From contig VCMS01000062.1 of assembly GCA_022539475.1 (NCBI GenBank), forward strand, positions 59,120 through 123,119: DNA of 64,000 bases, written 5' to 3'. The translations under genes and the position numbers were made by a program. The notes under the pieces were generated by a model. It was not told the origin of the DNA, ran no database searches, and saw nothing but the letters and a program-made list of their open reading frames with translations. Source of the DNA: Gracilaria domingensis (Eukaryota; Rhodophyta; Florideophyceae; Gracilariales; Gracilariaceae). Positions 22,424 to 32,013 of this stretch are shown piece after piece. The number at the start of each line of letters is the position of its first letter. Position 1 is the stretch's first letter.

Positions 22424-22669
22424 GTGATCAGCCGTAACGTTTTCATCATCCCACTTGTAATGAGAAACCAAACATTTGAGCACAAGAAGCGCTTGCAACG
22501 TCAGAAAGATCAGTCCGTTGCGCGCACAGAGGCTTTACGACTGCTCCGAGATAATAGAAGTGTTCGCGACATTGCTAGATGGACCGGTTTTAGCAAGTCG
22601 ACTGTTCACACTATAAAGAAAGCTGGACGAAGCAGCCAAGAAGAACAGCAGCATTTATTGAGTTCGTAG
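22424..22669 (+). pseudogene. Transposase helix-turn-helix fragment
   Basis: An 81-residue frame that, from its second Met (MRNQTFEHKK), reads as a basic helix followed by a helix-turn-helix (ALRLLRDNRSVRDIARWTGF, then SKSTVHTIKKAG). This resembles the DNA-binding head of Tc1/mariner-type or IS630-like transposases. No catalytic DDE part follows in any frame nearby, so it is a truncated relic. The family assignment rests on the helix-turn-helix alone. Confidence 0.45.
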
Positions 22670-23733
22670 ATACGCCCTGGCTTCTGGTTAACTGGTATTT
22701 GCGCGGAATGTTAAATGAAAGCGTGTGAAAGTTCTGTGTGAAGAAAGCGTAGCATTTTGGCAACATAAAAAAGTGCTGCTTTGCTTGGAAAGGCTGTGGC
22801 TTTGTCGATTTGTAGTGGCAAGGACGGTTGACTACTGAAGGCTATGGGCAAGCCAAGGACACCGATTCGGTCCTATTAGTTCGCTGCTTTCGGTGTTTTT
22901 GAAGCGTTGGGGCTTGCGGTCGAACTCCTGCATGGGGAGGACGTTGTCCCAAAACTGGCCGGAGAACGCCTGTTGGCGATTGGCGAACATCCAGCCAAGT
23001 GAGTCGGTGATTTGAACAGTTGGGGAGATTACATGACATATCGTAGCTCGTTTGAAAGCTCTCGTCAACGGCAATCTTACTGGCTAGATTTGAAATTAAA
23101 GAAAAAGACTCTTTTATGAAATAATTTTAAATTTCTCTTAAGTGTCTCAAAACTATCCTTCCAGAAGGGTATTCATGTTTGTGATTTGACATGGTTTGAG
23201 GAACGAATATTTGTGCATAAGCAAGTCGAGGTGTCAGGTGCAGGCAGCTCGGGGCATTAATCCTTAGCCTTTAGAGGGGTTTGTGCAACGTACTGCTTCG
23301 CCATCTCGTGACTCGAATGCTCAGGTCTGGGAATCAAGATGGTAAAACGGTTTGTATGAGTCTGTCTACATTACGGAAGGCTTTCTCTTCACAACTTCAG
23401 GGTGCTCTTCTCAAGGAAGCATCCTCTGAATTATCCCTGATTGTGGCTTTTTTTTCTTACTAAACTCTGCAGGTTAAACTTGAAGCTACAGGACATTATG
23501 CAATGTCCCGGTGTGTGACGCTCAGGGTTGTAAAGAACTGCATATTTTGCGAAAGGGACGGACTGTCCTCACGTGGAGATAAAGTGGATAGCTTGAAGCG
23601 TAAGCACATACTATGAATGTGTGACTGATTCCTCGAATAACATCTCAAAGATCATAATTTCTATCCGTATTCTGAGAGACTAACTTTGACTTCGCTTGGG
23701 TATGAGTCTCAGTTTGCGCATATATGCGACATT

Positions 23734-23750
23734 TATATATATATATATAT
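23734..23750. repeat. AT dinucleotide microsatellite
   Basis: Uninterrupted alternating T/A run of about 17 bases in intergenic DNA. Confidence 0.85.
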
Positions 23751-24312
23751 CTACATGCAGGGCAGTGTTTTGGCTGAAAATGTCATTGAGTAAATGCTTT
23801 CCTTCGTTTATCTTCCTTCTTCTTCAACGCACACATCTACTTTTCTTTCTCTGGGTCGAAGCGAAACCCACAGAAACTTTGTCTTGAAGTAAACACTCTC
23901 GTAGAAGTTAAGTTATTGCTGTAGACGCTTACTAGGGGCGTATTTCTAACTACTTTTTCTTCGCCTTTCAGGGTCACTGGCGGAAAGTACTGAACAAGAT
24001 TTGTTCAACAAGTAGTCATCAGCAACGACTGGTGAAGAGATTTGCTTGTGACAGGTACCTTTAGTCAGATTTCAAGTACCAGACAGAAATGATGTGATGA
24101 CGACAGAAATGACTACATATAAGTTATATCACTTGTCAAATCAACACAACGTCCTTTCTCACATCTCTACGTATACGTCTTTCTTTGGTCTCGGTGCATC
24201 CGTGTTCGGTATCCAGCACCACCGCAAAGCGGACTTTGTTCACACGATACGCTACACATGCCCTAGGATACTTGCGTTTTTGGTCTAACATCATGTTAGA
24301 GTGTTAGAGCAT

Positions 24313-24371
24313 GAGTGAATGTGGGTAGACAAGCATCAGCGAGCATGATGCTTGCCTACCCACATTCACTC
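24313..24371. repeat. Hairpin with 25-base arms
   Basis: Arms 24313-24337 and 24347-24371 are inverted copies with one mismatch (24 of 25 pair) and a 9-base loop. If transcribed on the minus strand the mismatch becomes a G-U pair, so the stem would be continuous. It lies about 0.5 kb upstream of the fucosyltransferase-like gene. Confidence 0.88.
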
Positions 24372-24906
24372 TCCTCTTAAAGAGCCTATTTCGCTAAAAT
24401 GGTTTCCATAATAAGCTTCGGGGAGTTCGCTTCGCAAAAAAAGGACGTGCTGACCCTATTTCAGCTTGTAACCGAATTTGATTAGCAGGCCCATTAGCAT
24501 TAGGGCCCATTAGCATTAAAAGCGTTAAACATAATATTAAGAAGAAACATAATATGTTTAATGCTTTTAATGTTATTGCTCATCGAACTTAGCGACGAGA
24601 ACGGTGGAGAGGTCAAACATTTCTGCGTTTGAACGTCGATTAGAAGGCTACCACAGGAATGTACTTTGAGCATGAAATCTGTGTCACGGCAAGTTTTCCA
24701 TATTTGGGCTCGCTGCGTTATTGTAGTGTTGTAGTCGTCGCTAAGACCGACAGCATTTGTGAAGCATACTGGAGTTGGCTTGTCGATAACAACCTACGCT
24801 CTCGCTATCTTCCGTGTGCACCTAGCCGTGATAGCTCCATAGGTGAAAGAACAGTGAAGCCTTTCCACAACTTCTGCAAGCTATCCGTTTCGAAATAATT
24901 TCTTGA

Positions 24907-26454
24907 ATGTGCTACATAAGACGCTCTTCCAACTCGCTGCAACGTCATCGCCGTTTATGTTTTCTGTTCAGCAATGGGAAAGAGCAACTTTCGCCATCAT
25001 CATGTGCTGGTCACACTTGCTATGCTTTTTTTATCATTAGACTGGCGCCTTTCCTGTATCATCGAACCCCGGCATACTCATTCGGATATGAACGCATTAC
25101 GGTCAACTCAATGGCCGCGGAATTCCCAAATTCTGCTGTTTATCGGAACCGAATGAAACGGCTGCTGAGGATCATCATCAACGAGTATACAGATTGGCAC
25201 AAAGAACAGCTAGAGCTCTCGATGAACAATATCACACACGCTCAATCAATTCCAAAACTTGTTTACAGAAGTATGGACAGTAACTATGGTCTCGGTGACG
25301 TCATCCGGGGTTTAATACATTGCTATTTGTGTGCGGTAGTATCGAAACGGCTTTTTCTTCTTAACTTAACCGACCCCTTCCCCCTCGCTACAGTCTTCGA
25401 CAATCCACCAGGCTACAACTTTACATATAACCCGGTGATTTTCGGACCCAGGGCTGGTGAAAGCATAAACCAACCCGTAAGGTTCACTAAAAAAGTGTAT
25501 TTTGATGAACTTGATCTAGTTCTCAGCAACACAACAATGTTGGTCGACCAAACCCAAAATGTTCTTGACTGGGATTTGTTCCTGGAGATCCCCCGACTCT
25601 ATCCTGAATTGGACCTGTCAGTGAAGCTTGCTTCTGTTTCGGATTTCAAGCCCAGTCGTGAAGAAGTCGTTCCGTTTATTCTAAAGGCTTTGTTTCACCC
25701 GTCCGCCGAATATCGTAAACGCATGTCGGTCCCGATTGATTACCACAATTTGTGGTCGCCAAAGAGGTTCTTCCGAACAGACGATGATGCCGTACGTCGT
25801 ATCTCCACAAATCGACGTTATGTTTCAATACATGCTCGTATTGGTTATGGGTTGCATGAGAAGAACTCACGTTTTAACCTAGAGTTGCGAAATATAACCT
25901 TCAAAGACGTAGCCTGCTGCCTGGCACAAATGGCAACTGAGATAGCGAATGATCGCAGACTGCCTATCCCTCACCAGTTTTTCATCTCAACTGATACGGA
26001 GGGCTTTAGAACCCTCCTCAAGCGCGAGATTTTGCGTATAGACCCTACCGCAAAGGTGTTCCACACGCGTTGGCGCTCGGTTCATTTGAGGCATGTCGGG
26101 GGAACGTCCACACCAAGAAAGCTGAGATATTATATGAATACGTACATGGACGTATACTTGTTATCCAGGGGAGACTCTATGTTATTTATTCGTTCTGGAT
26201 TTGCTAATGTGGCCTTGTGGATGGGGGCAATGACAAATTTTGTTGGAATTCAGCTGGACTACTGTGTTCGTGTGATGAACGGAAGTGCTAGCCTCAGAGA
26301 ATCGATGCATGATGCTGTCGTAGATAGAGCAGGATTATATACACACAGATATCACAGTATCCTGCGCAGGGAAAAGAATGCAAAGAAGATGCGGAAATTG
26401 GGGACGGATCGCAAGACTAATATTAATAATATGATTCGAGTTAGAAACCTTTAG
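24907..26454 (+). CDS. Fucosyltransferase-superfamily glycosyltransferase-like protein
   Basis: Single-exon frame of up to 515 residues. Two features recall GT-B fucosyltransferases (GT23/NodZ/POFUT type): a glycine-rich block SNYGLGDVIRGL at residues 125-136 and a basic strand motif SIHARIGYG at 307-315 (H309, R311), which in the family binds the GDP-sugar. A late RSGFANVALWMGAM block fits the acceptor or nucleotide loop. It would act in the secretory pathway on glycans or wall polymers. The start is uncertain. The first ATG gives a poor N-terminus. The next in-frame Met is at 25111. A different frame from 24974 encodes a good signal anchor (HHVLVTLAMLFLSL), so a small intron or a sequence error may join the two. 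The donor sugar is not proven. Confidence 0.6.
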   Translation: MCYIRRSSNSLQRHRRLCFLFSNGKEQLSPSSCAGHTCYAFFIIRLAPFLYHRTPAYSFGYERITVNSMAAEFPNSAVYRNRMKRLLRIIINEYTDWHKEQLELSMNNITHAQSIPKLVYRSMDSNYGLGDVIRGLIHCYLCAVVSKRLFLLNLTDPFPLATVFDNPPGYNFTYNPVIFGPRAGESINQPVRFTKKVYFDELDLVLSNTTMLVDQTQNVLDWDLFLEIPRLYPELDLSVKLASVSDFKPSREEVVPFILKALFHPSAEYRKRMSVPIDYHNLWSPKRFFRTDDDAVRRISTNRRYVSIHARIGYGLHEKNSRFNLELRNITFKDVACCLAQMATEIANDRRLPIPHQFFISTDTEGFRTLLKREILRIDPTAKVFHTRWRSVHLRHVGGTSTPRKLRYYMNTYMDVYLLSRGDSMLFIRSGFANVALWMGAMTNFVGIQLDYCVRVMNGSASLRESMHDAVVDRAGLYTHRYHSILRREKNAKKMRKLGTDRKTNINNMIRVRNL

Positions 26455-26564
26455 CAAATAGATATTCTTCAAATTTTTGTGTTATTAGTAGAACATTGTT
26501 GCCTACTAGACAGAGGCACTTTTATATTACAATTAGGTATTTACTATTATAAATTTAGAACCTA

Positions 26565-27116
26565 TCACACAGTTCCAACCTGAGAAACCAGAATACCATC
26601 GCGCTCCAATGGCCTCTTCACCTCCGCATATACTCGATCGCAGTCTTCGGGACTCGCGAACGATACCTCTGGGGATGGTACGTCGCTGGCTACTTGTCGC
26701 GCCATCATCGACATACAAACCACTGGTGCCGACGGCCTCACTTTCACCATATCCAAAATCTCCGGCCTCGAGAACCTGTGACAAGGGATACGCTCAAGCC
26801 GAAGCTTCTGTGATACCTTTGTCACTCCACCATGCACCCCCAGTTCACCTTGCGACTTCCTCTTTGGTGAGCCTCGTGGGGAAAGGCTGCGCCTTCGAAG
26901 AGGAAAAGTCGACACCGTCATGTTCACATTGGCCAGCAGCGGGGCCATTGAGAGATTAGGCTGCGGACGGTCGTTCCGTGCCAGCCATTCTGTATACCTG
27001 ATGGCGGTATATCCCATGCTGCCGGCTAACGAGACGATGATATGCAGGGCCATAAAGAGGTCCGGCATAAAGACATCGCCGAACCTATCCACGAAAATGA
27101 AATCTTCTGGATTCAT
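26565..27116 (-). CDS. Orphan small membrane protein, 183 residues
   Basis: Opens with an ATG (27116) preceded by a pyrimidine-rich leader of about 200 bases (the C/T-rich strand of 27117-27330), which looks like a 5' untranslated region. Residues 18-38 (LFMALHIIVSLAGSMGYTAI) form one likely membrane segment. The middle is basic and Ser/Arg-rich, and the tail holds ASPEDCDRVYAEVKRPLERD. I recognise no family. It may be a lineage-specific gene or a chance frame; the clean leader and TM segment favour a gene. Confidence 0.4.
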   Translation of the reverse strand: MNPEDFIFVDRFGDVFMPDLFMALHIIVSLAGSMGYTAIRYTEWLARNDRPQPNLSMAPLLANVNMTVSTFPLRRRSLSPRGSPKRKSQGELGVHGGVTKVSQKLRLERIPCHRFSRPEILDMVKVRPSAPVVCMSMMARQVASDVPSPEVSFASPEDCDRVYAEVKRPLERDGILVSQVGTV

Positions 27117-28360
27117 TTCGATGAGGAGATGGCAGAAGGTTGAAATAGTGGGGTTGGGGTGAGGGTGGGGGAGTGAGGTGGGTTGGGGTAGGGTGGTGGG
27201 GATGGGGGATTAGGGGTCGAGGTTGAGGAGACGGCGATGGGGATGGAGATGCAGCAAAGAGTGGAGAAAGCCAAGAGAAATATATGAGCGAGGCAAAGTG
27301 ATGGTAGTTTCAAAGGCTGATGGGATGGCTGGTAAACAATCTGGGCGCTGGGGAGGAGAAGCAGAGCAGAGGAGACGAGACTGGAGCGGAGAGGTTTAAG
27401 TATTATTGGTTTTCGAGTTAGAAAGGAGTGAGAAAAACTCGGGAGAGGAACTGCTTCTTCCTCTTCGAGAAAGATATTGAATACAATTCAAAGCTGAAAC
27501 GATTCAGTGTCGTGTTTGAAACACATTGGAGATGCGAATGCAGTTTGAATGCAGATTGTCAGCACGGAACTTTTGTGACGTCGTCATGACTTCAGACATT
27601 GTTAGATAATTCGATGCATGCTGAAACGTGACATGAAAAAGTGGGGAGTACAAGCTAAAATATTGCCTTGGTACGGGCAGTATACAATTGACCAGAAGAG
27701 ATGGTTGACAACGGCGGATGTGGAGGTGAAGGAGCAAATGAGATTCTAGATAGCACAGAGAATATGAAGACGGCGTTTCAAGTTCACTTGTGCTCTCGGT
27801 ATCTTAATATCCCTGTCAGTCAGTTTCGCAATGTATGAGACAGTCATGAGTGCGAAAGATTTCGTGGCGACTTCGAGAGTCTGAAATGCATTGTGGTACT
27901 CGGGTTTGCTATTTGAGGGGTGACAAGGGACGTGACACGTCTAGGAAGCGAGTACGGGGTAGGTACTTCTTGCAGACGGAACGGAATGAATTGAGGGTGA
28001 CAACTTGAAAACAATTCTCGTAGTCAAAAACATTCAGGGGATGGGAGGGGAATCAAATACTGATCTCTCAGAATGAGGTTTGAATATTGTTCTAGCATCT
28101 GTTCTCCCACAAGATCTGATCGTGACTACAAGAAGTGGGCTACCTTCCAATGCTGAGCACGCAACTGCAGCACTCCAGCGCCTTCCGTGCAGTTACAAGA
28201 TCGCTCTTGCCAGTGGCAAGCTGTCACGAAGCGTAGCAGTGTCATACTTGCAAATGCTAGGCGCCAACAGCCGAAAACGGACATTGTCCCGAGTTCGAGC
28301 ATGTATCAAACGTATCACGGAACGGGACCAGTAGACTTCAGATCGAGACGCACCCACGTT
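27117..28360. other. Intergenic stretch with purine-rich tract
   Basis: 27117-27330 is an almost pure G/T/A-rich strand (GGTTGGGGTAGGGTGGTGGG and similar), probably the leader of the minus-strand gene to its left. The remaining kilobase shows no supported gene. Confidence 0.6.
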
Positions 28361-28379
28361 CTCAACTCCGGATCTCGTT

Positions 28380-29090
28380 GGTACCTTCGTTAGCCAACAT
28401 CACCGGAGAGCCATCCCTCTTTACCTTTGGAGTCTCTTTTTGCCGCCTTGGCGACCATCCGGCAAATGGAGAGCACACGGTAACGGAGACTACGAGAATG
28501 TGCCCAAGTCCACTGCTGCCTTTCATGGGTCGTCCCACTGACGTGAACACACATTTGTGGAGCCGTTTTGTCCCACCTTCCCACTCTAGACATGTCAAGC
28601 GTTGCAATTCTAACCATGCAATCCACTCCCACTTGAACCAATTCGCTAATTAGCTAATCAAAAGCGGGTCTCCGACGGCGGAAACGCTTTCCAAGTACTG
28701 TACTATCACCATCGCGTTTCCTCACGCCGAAATGATGTGACTGCCGTCGGCGTTCACTACCGAGCACCTCATCACACGCTTGTCATTTCGTAGGGACTAT
28801 CTCGACGCCTTATTGTCCCGATGCTGTCCAGACTTGCTCCTGTCCGTCTTCCGATCCGGAAATGTGCAAATTCCTCTGTCGTTCACATTCGTGCAAGTCA
28901 CCCATTCGGTGTGACTGCAGAGCGGTTGTCCCACTGCCCCATCTCTCCATTCCCCACAGTCGCATCTTCATGTCGTTAGACCCGGAAACAATGTGACTGC
29001 CAATGCCGTCAGATCGAGTAACATCGTTTCGCGGTCTGACCAGCCTTCCAACAGACTCCGGAACAAGTGTTGCAGCCATCCGCGCTCACT
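28380..29090 (-). pseudogene. Decayed WD40-repeat gene
   Basis: Minus-strand fragments in different frames match successive WD40 blades of the fungal/bacterial NLR type: GSHIVSGSNDMKMRLWGMER near 28.95-29.0 kb, HISGSEDGQEQVW near 28.85 kb and VVNADGSHIISA followed by a stop near 28.75 kb. Further left only weak WD-like text survives. The pieces are spaced at about one blade (120-130 bases). Frame changes and stops separate them, so no protein is made. It is probably one remnant of an expanded WD40 family; the functional parent is not in the window. Confidence 0.55.
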
Positions 29091-29464
29091 ATCGCGCACT
29101 GTTTTATTGCTCAACCTCGTGTCCTTGCGAATGCCATTGGTTCTCATTCCCACACACCACACTGCACTGGTATGGCCACGTAGGGATGCTCCAACTTTTT
29201 ACGCACTTATTTTCCACATGGAATGAGTCGTCGGGGTTTCGAGAAACCGCGCTCGTGTTCGCGAAGCTTGACAAAGTTGTTTGCATTGAATTCTTTGCGT
29301 TCGTAAATCTGGAGAAATATGGTCTAGAACCTTTCGGAGAGAGCTCCAAGCGGCGAAACAAGGCATACTGGTATGTTCAAAGTTCGTGCTGGCAAAGCAA
29401 GAAAAAATCGATGAGCAGGTACTGCCGACGGTGAGGAGTAATCGAAATGGCGAACCAGAACTTG

Positions 29465-29494
29465 GAGCACTCTGCAATAACGAGCAGAGTGCTC
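29465..29494. repeat. Perfect hairpin, 11-base arms
   Basis: GAGCACTCTGC (29465-29475), an 8-base loop, and the exact reverse complement (29484-29494). It lies in the gap between the WD40 relic and the next gene, which shows no other gene in 29.1-29.74 kb. Confidence 0.75.
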
Positions 29495-29739
29495 GAGAAA
29501 GCACGCAGATACGATACTGTGTCTGCGGGAGGAAAAATGAATCGGGGGATATGGGAAGAGGAATGAGTCTTCAGGCAAGAGGGGACGGTGTTCAACGCGA
29601 GACTTGCGTTCACGGATTCAATTTTGCTTTCGCCACGTGTTTGGACGTAGTCACCCTTCACGGCGCATCGCACGTTGCATTGTTGCCAGTTTATCAGAGG
29701 CAATCTCCATCGAGCCCCACAATCATCAGCCACACAAGC

Positions 29740-30777
29740 TCAATTATCACACACCTCCCGTAAAAACCAAAAGGCGTGCTCTACATTATCGACACTGGGA
29801 TAATTGATTTCTGTCGAGTTACGTGATAATTCCCATGGGCTTAACTGGGTATTCAAATCGACATGCGTCTTCAGGTTGTGGGATCCACTCGCTTCAACTC
29901 CAGCTTGTATCAGTTTACGATACGTGGCAATGTCTTGCCCCCGCGAAGCCGTGAAAGAAACCAACTTGACGTGAAACGGCATCTGCAAACTACGATCCAC
30001 CAGCACCGGCACTCCCTTTGCCCTCATCGCGTGGGCCAGAGCATAGTTTGCGCGCAAAGACAATTTCTGCGTCAAGTCATCGGCAATCCAAATAAGCGTA
30101 ATCGAGTCTGTTTGGTCCTGCACACATTGCACACGAACGAGTTGTAGAGGAAAATTGTTGTAATGGGATGCCACAAAACGAGCCCTCACCTCCTGCGCTA
30201 TTTCTTTCTCTCGTTCCGTCAGGCAACACAAGTAATCTGAACTCATGCGCATGATCGATTGACGATGTACTGAGAGCGGTGGCAACTTTGCTTCTTGCAC
30301 CCGTTCCTTCACACTGTCGATTACGGCCTCCTCGGCTTCGATGAACGACTTTGCCAGGGGAAATCCAGGGGTGAATGGTTTGTTTGGTGAGTGGTGTTGG
30401 CGGAACGAGGTGAGGTTGCCGAATACAAACGCAGAGCTCGTTCTGTAGAAGCTGGTATTCTTGGGCAAATCGATCCTGTGCGCAGTGCAATCCGTAGGAC
30501 AACCTGTGTCAAACGGAAAGATGGTTAGATAGGGGCATCCACATTGTGAGCCTTGAGAAATGACGGATGAAATCACAAATGGGTCAAAAATGGTCCTCAA
30601 CTCGGGCGCTTCGTGAAGGGGGTTTCGCCGTGCAAGGAGAGTTGAGAGAACGATAATGGCGATGGCCATGAAAGGAAATAACACATGTGCGCATGTGAGT
30701 CTTGTAGCACGTGGATGAACTTGTTCAGCCGGAGGTTGACTATTCTCAGCTGGTACAGGATGGTACGGGGGAATCAT
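29740..30777 (-). CDS. Orphan type II membrane protein, 345 residues
   Basis: I use the ATG at 30777; the frame continues 14 codons upstream only through a GTG. A Pro-rich cytosolic head of about 28 residues is followed by one membrane anchor (HVLFPFMAIAIIVLSTLLA) and a luminal or extracellular part with several cysteines (CGCPYL, CPTDC, YLCCL) and possible N-glycosylation sites (NTS, NLT, NST). Near the C-terminus VDRSLQMPFHVKLVSF has the look of one HxK/T strand of 2H-type phosphoesterases, but a second motif is not evident. I do not assign a function. The length and composition of the frame support a real, probably lineage-specific gene. Confidence 0.6.
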   Translation of the reverse strand: MIPPYHPVPAENSQPPAEQVHPRATRLTCAHVLFPFMAIAIIVLSTLLARRNPLHEAPELRTIFDPFVISSVISQGSQCGCPYLTIFPFDTGCPTDCTAHRIDLPKNTSFYRTSSAFVFGNLTSFRQHHSPNKPFTPGFPLAKSFIEAEEAVIDSVKERVQEAKLPPLSVHRQSIMRMSSDYLCCLTEREKEIAQEVRARFVASHYNNFPLQLVRVQCVQDQTDSITLIWIADDLTQKLSLRANYALAHAMRAKGVPVLVDRSLQMPFHVKLVSFTASRGQDIATYRKLIQAGVEASGSHNLKTHVDLNTQLSPWELSRNSTEINYPSVDNVEHAFWFLREVCDN

Positions 30778-31890
30778 GGGTATATGTTGCTCAAGATGAC
30801 GACTTGTGGGCTTCGGCACCGTTTGAACGGAGGAATTTGCAGCTGAGAGGGTTCAAGAGCGCCGGTCAGTGTGTGTACGTACGACTGCTGCATGGTTTTG
30901 GGTGCCCCCCCAATAGGCTTTGGGCAACAATTGTAGGAATTTGGTTCGATGTTCTTTCGGTATGGACATGGGCAAACAGCAAACTGAGCGGCGAACTTGT
31001 GTCTTGCGGCTCCTCGCGGAACGCATACTGCCGGCGCCAACGGCAAGTTATCTTACCGAGGAACGATGTCTACGAAGGTATGCACCTCTGACGGTAAACG
31101 ATTGCTGCGAAGGAGCGACTGCTCACGCTGTCGGTGGTTTGGCGTTCGCTGCCACCTGACGAGGGCGCCCTTTTCGCTCGCCACGTGTCCGTGCCAGTGG
31201 TCCGTGCACAGCTGCCACGCGTCGTCGAGCGACGCCGCCATTGGCGGGCGAGGTGCACCGCCCGTGCAAGTGCGCCGTTGGGTGGCATCACCCCCCCTTC
31301 ATCAGCGCGTTGAGCCGCCCGCCTTCGTGCCGCCGCTTCCACCGCGGACCGCACGCGCACGGACTGGCACTTCTCGTCTCAAAACGATTCGTTCCCCCCG
31401 TGCGCCACCATGCATCATGCAGCGCTTTTTGTTGCATGCAGCTTGCGGCTTGCACACGTCACCTTTTTCTCGCGTCGCTGCCAAAGGCAGTGCTCCTTCC
31501 ACCTCATCACTCGTTTCCGGACAAAGGATGCGCCTTGCCCGGTGATCATCTCCTGCCATCGACCCACGTGAATGGTGCTTCATGGCTTCTGGGACGTCGC
31601 GCTTCCACTTTCGTAGCCGCTGCGGGATATCCCGGTACACGTCGAAAATCGCTTGTGGTCCGAACTCCTCGTTGAGATTGTGAGATAGCCTTCTCCATCA
31701 TCAGATGGGAGCCGCTCGTTAAGTTTTGGTTGCAAATCCCATGTCACGTCTTGTACCTCTTGCAACTGCGTTGCAATTCGCAAATGTGCACCCCACCCAT
31801 CTGCACAGCTACTTGCTCAATCTCAATCTCCGCCTCCACTTTGGCCGCATCAATCGGAACACCCAACAGCTTCATTCGAGAACCATGGGC
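30778..31890. other. GC-rich intergenic DNA upstream of pyruvate phosphate dikinase
   Basis: Strongly GC-rich between 31.1 and 31.6 kb with several chance frames on both strands (up to 182 codons) that show no domain or conserved signature. I see no gene, only the divergent upstream regions of the two flanking genes. Confidence 0.6.
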
Positions 31891-31897
31891 TATAAAA
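31891..31897 (+). promoter_or_regulatory. TATA box of pyruvate phosphate dikinase
   Basis: TATAAAA lies 117 bases before the ATG at 32014. No ATG intervenes between the expected transcription start (about 31920) and 32014, which supports that start. Confidence 0.75.
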
Positions 31898-32013
31898 GCT
31901 GCGCTGCATCATCGGAAAGTCTGCGCGCTTATCGGGTTCTTCGAGCCCGGCCACCCAGCCTCATTCTCACATAACTCTTCTGTTCCTTGCCAATCTTTTC
32001 TTCAGCTCTTATC

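Larger units (their letters stand above)
22670..24906. other. Intergenic stretch with no supported gene
   Basis: Only short chance frames. It contains an AT dinucleotide run (23734-23750) and a strong inverted repeat (24313-24371, listed separately). The short TTAGCATTAGGGCCCATTAG duplication near 24490-24520 and the ACATAATATTAAG/ACATAATATGTTT pair near 24530-24555 are minor local repeats. Confidence 0.6.

Noticed and set aside
27113-27313. Signal-peptide-like 66-codon frame touching the 183-residue gene
   Set aside because: Starts with TTG, and its Pro-rich text is the translated pyrimidine-rich leader of the adjacent gene.
30997-31675. 182- and 144-codon frames before the dikinase
   Set aside because: GC-rich stretch with open frames on both strands; no start context, domain or signature.
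31987-32013. N-terminal extension of the dikinase from 31987
   Set aside because: The extra nine codons begin with TTG; the first ATG after the TATA box is at 32014.
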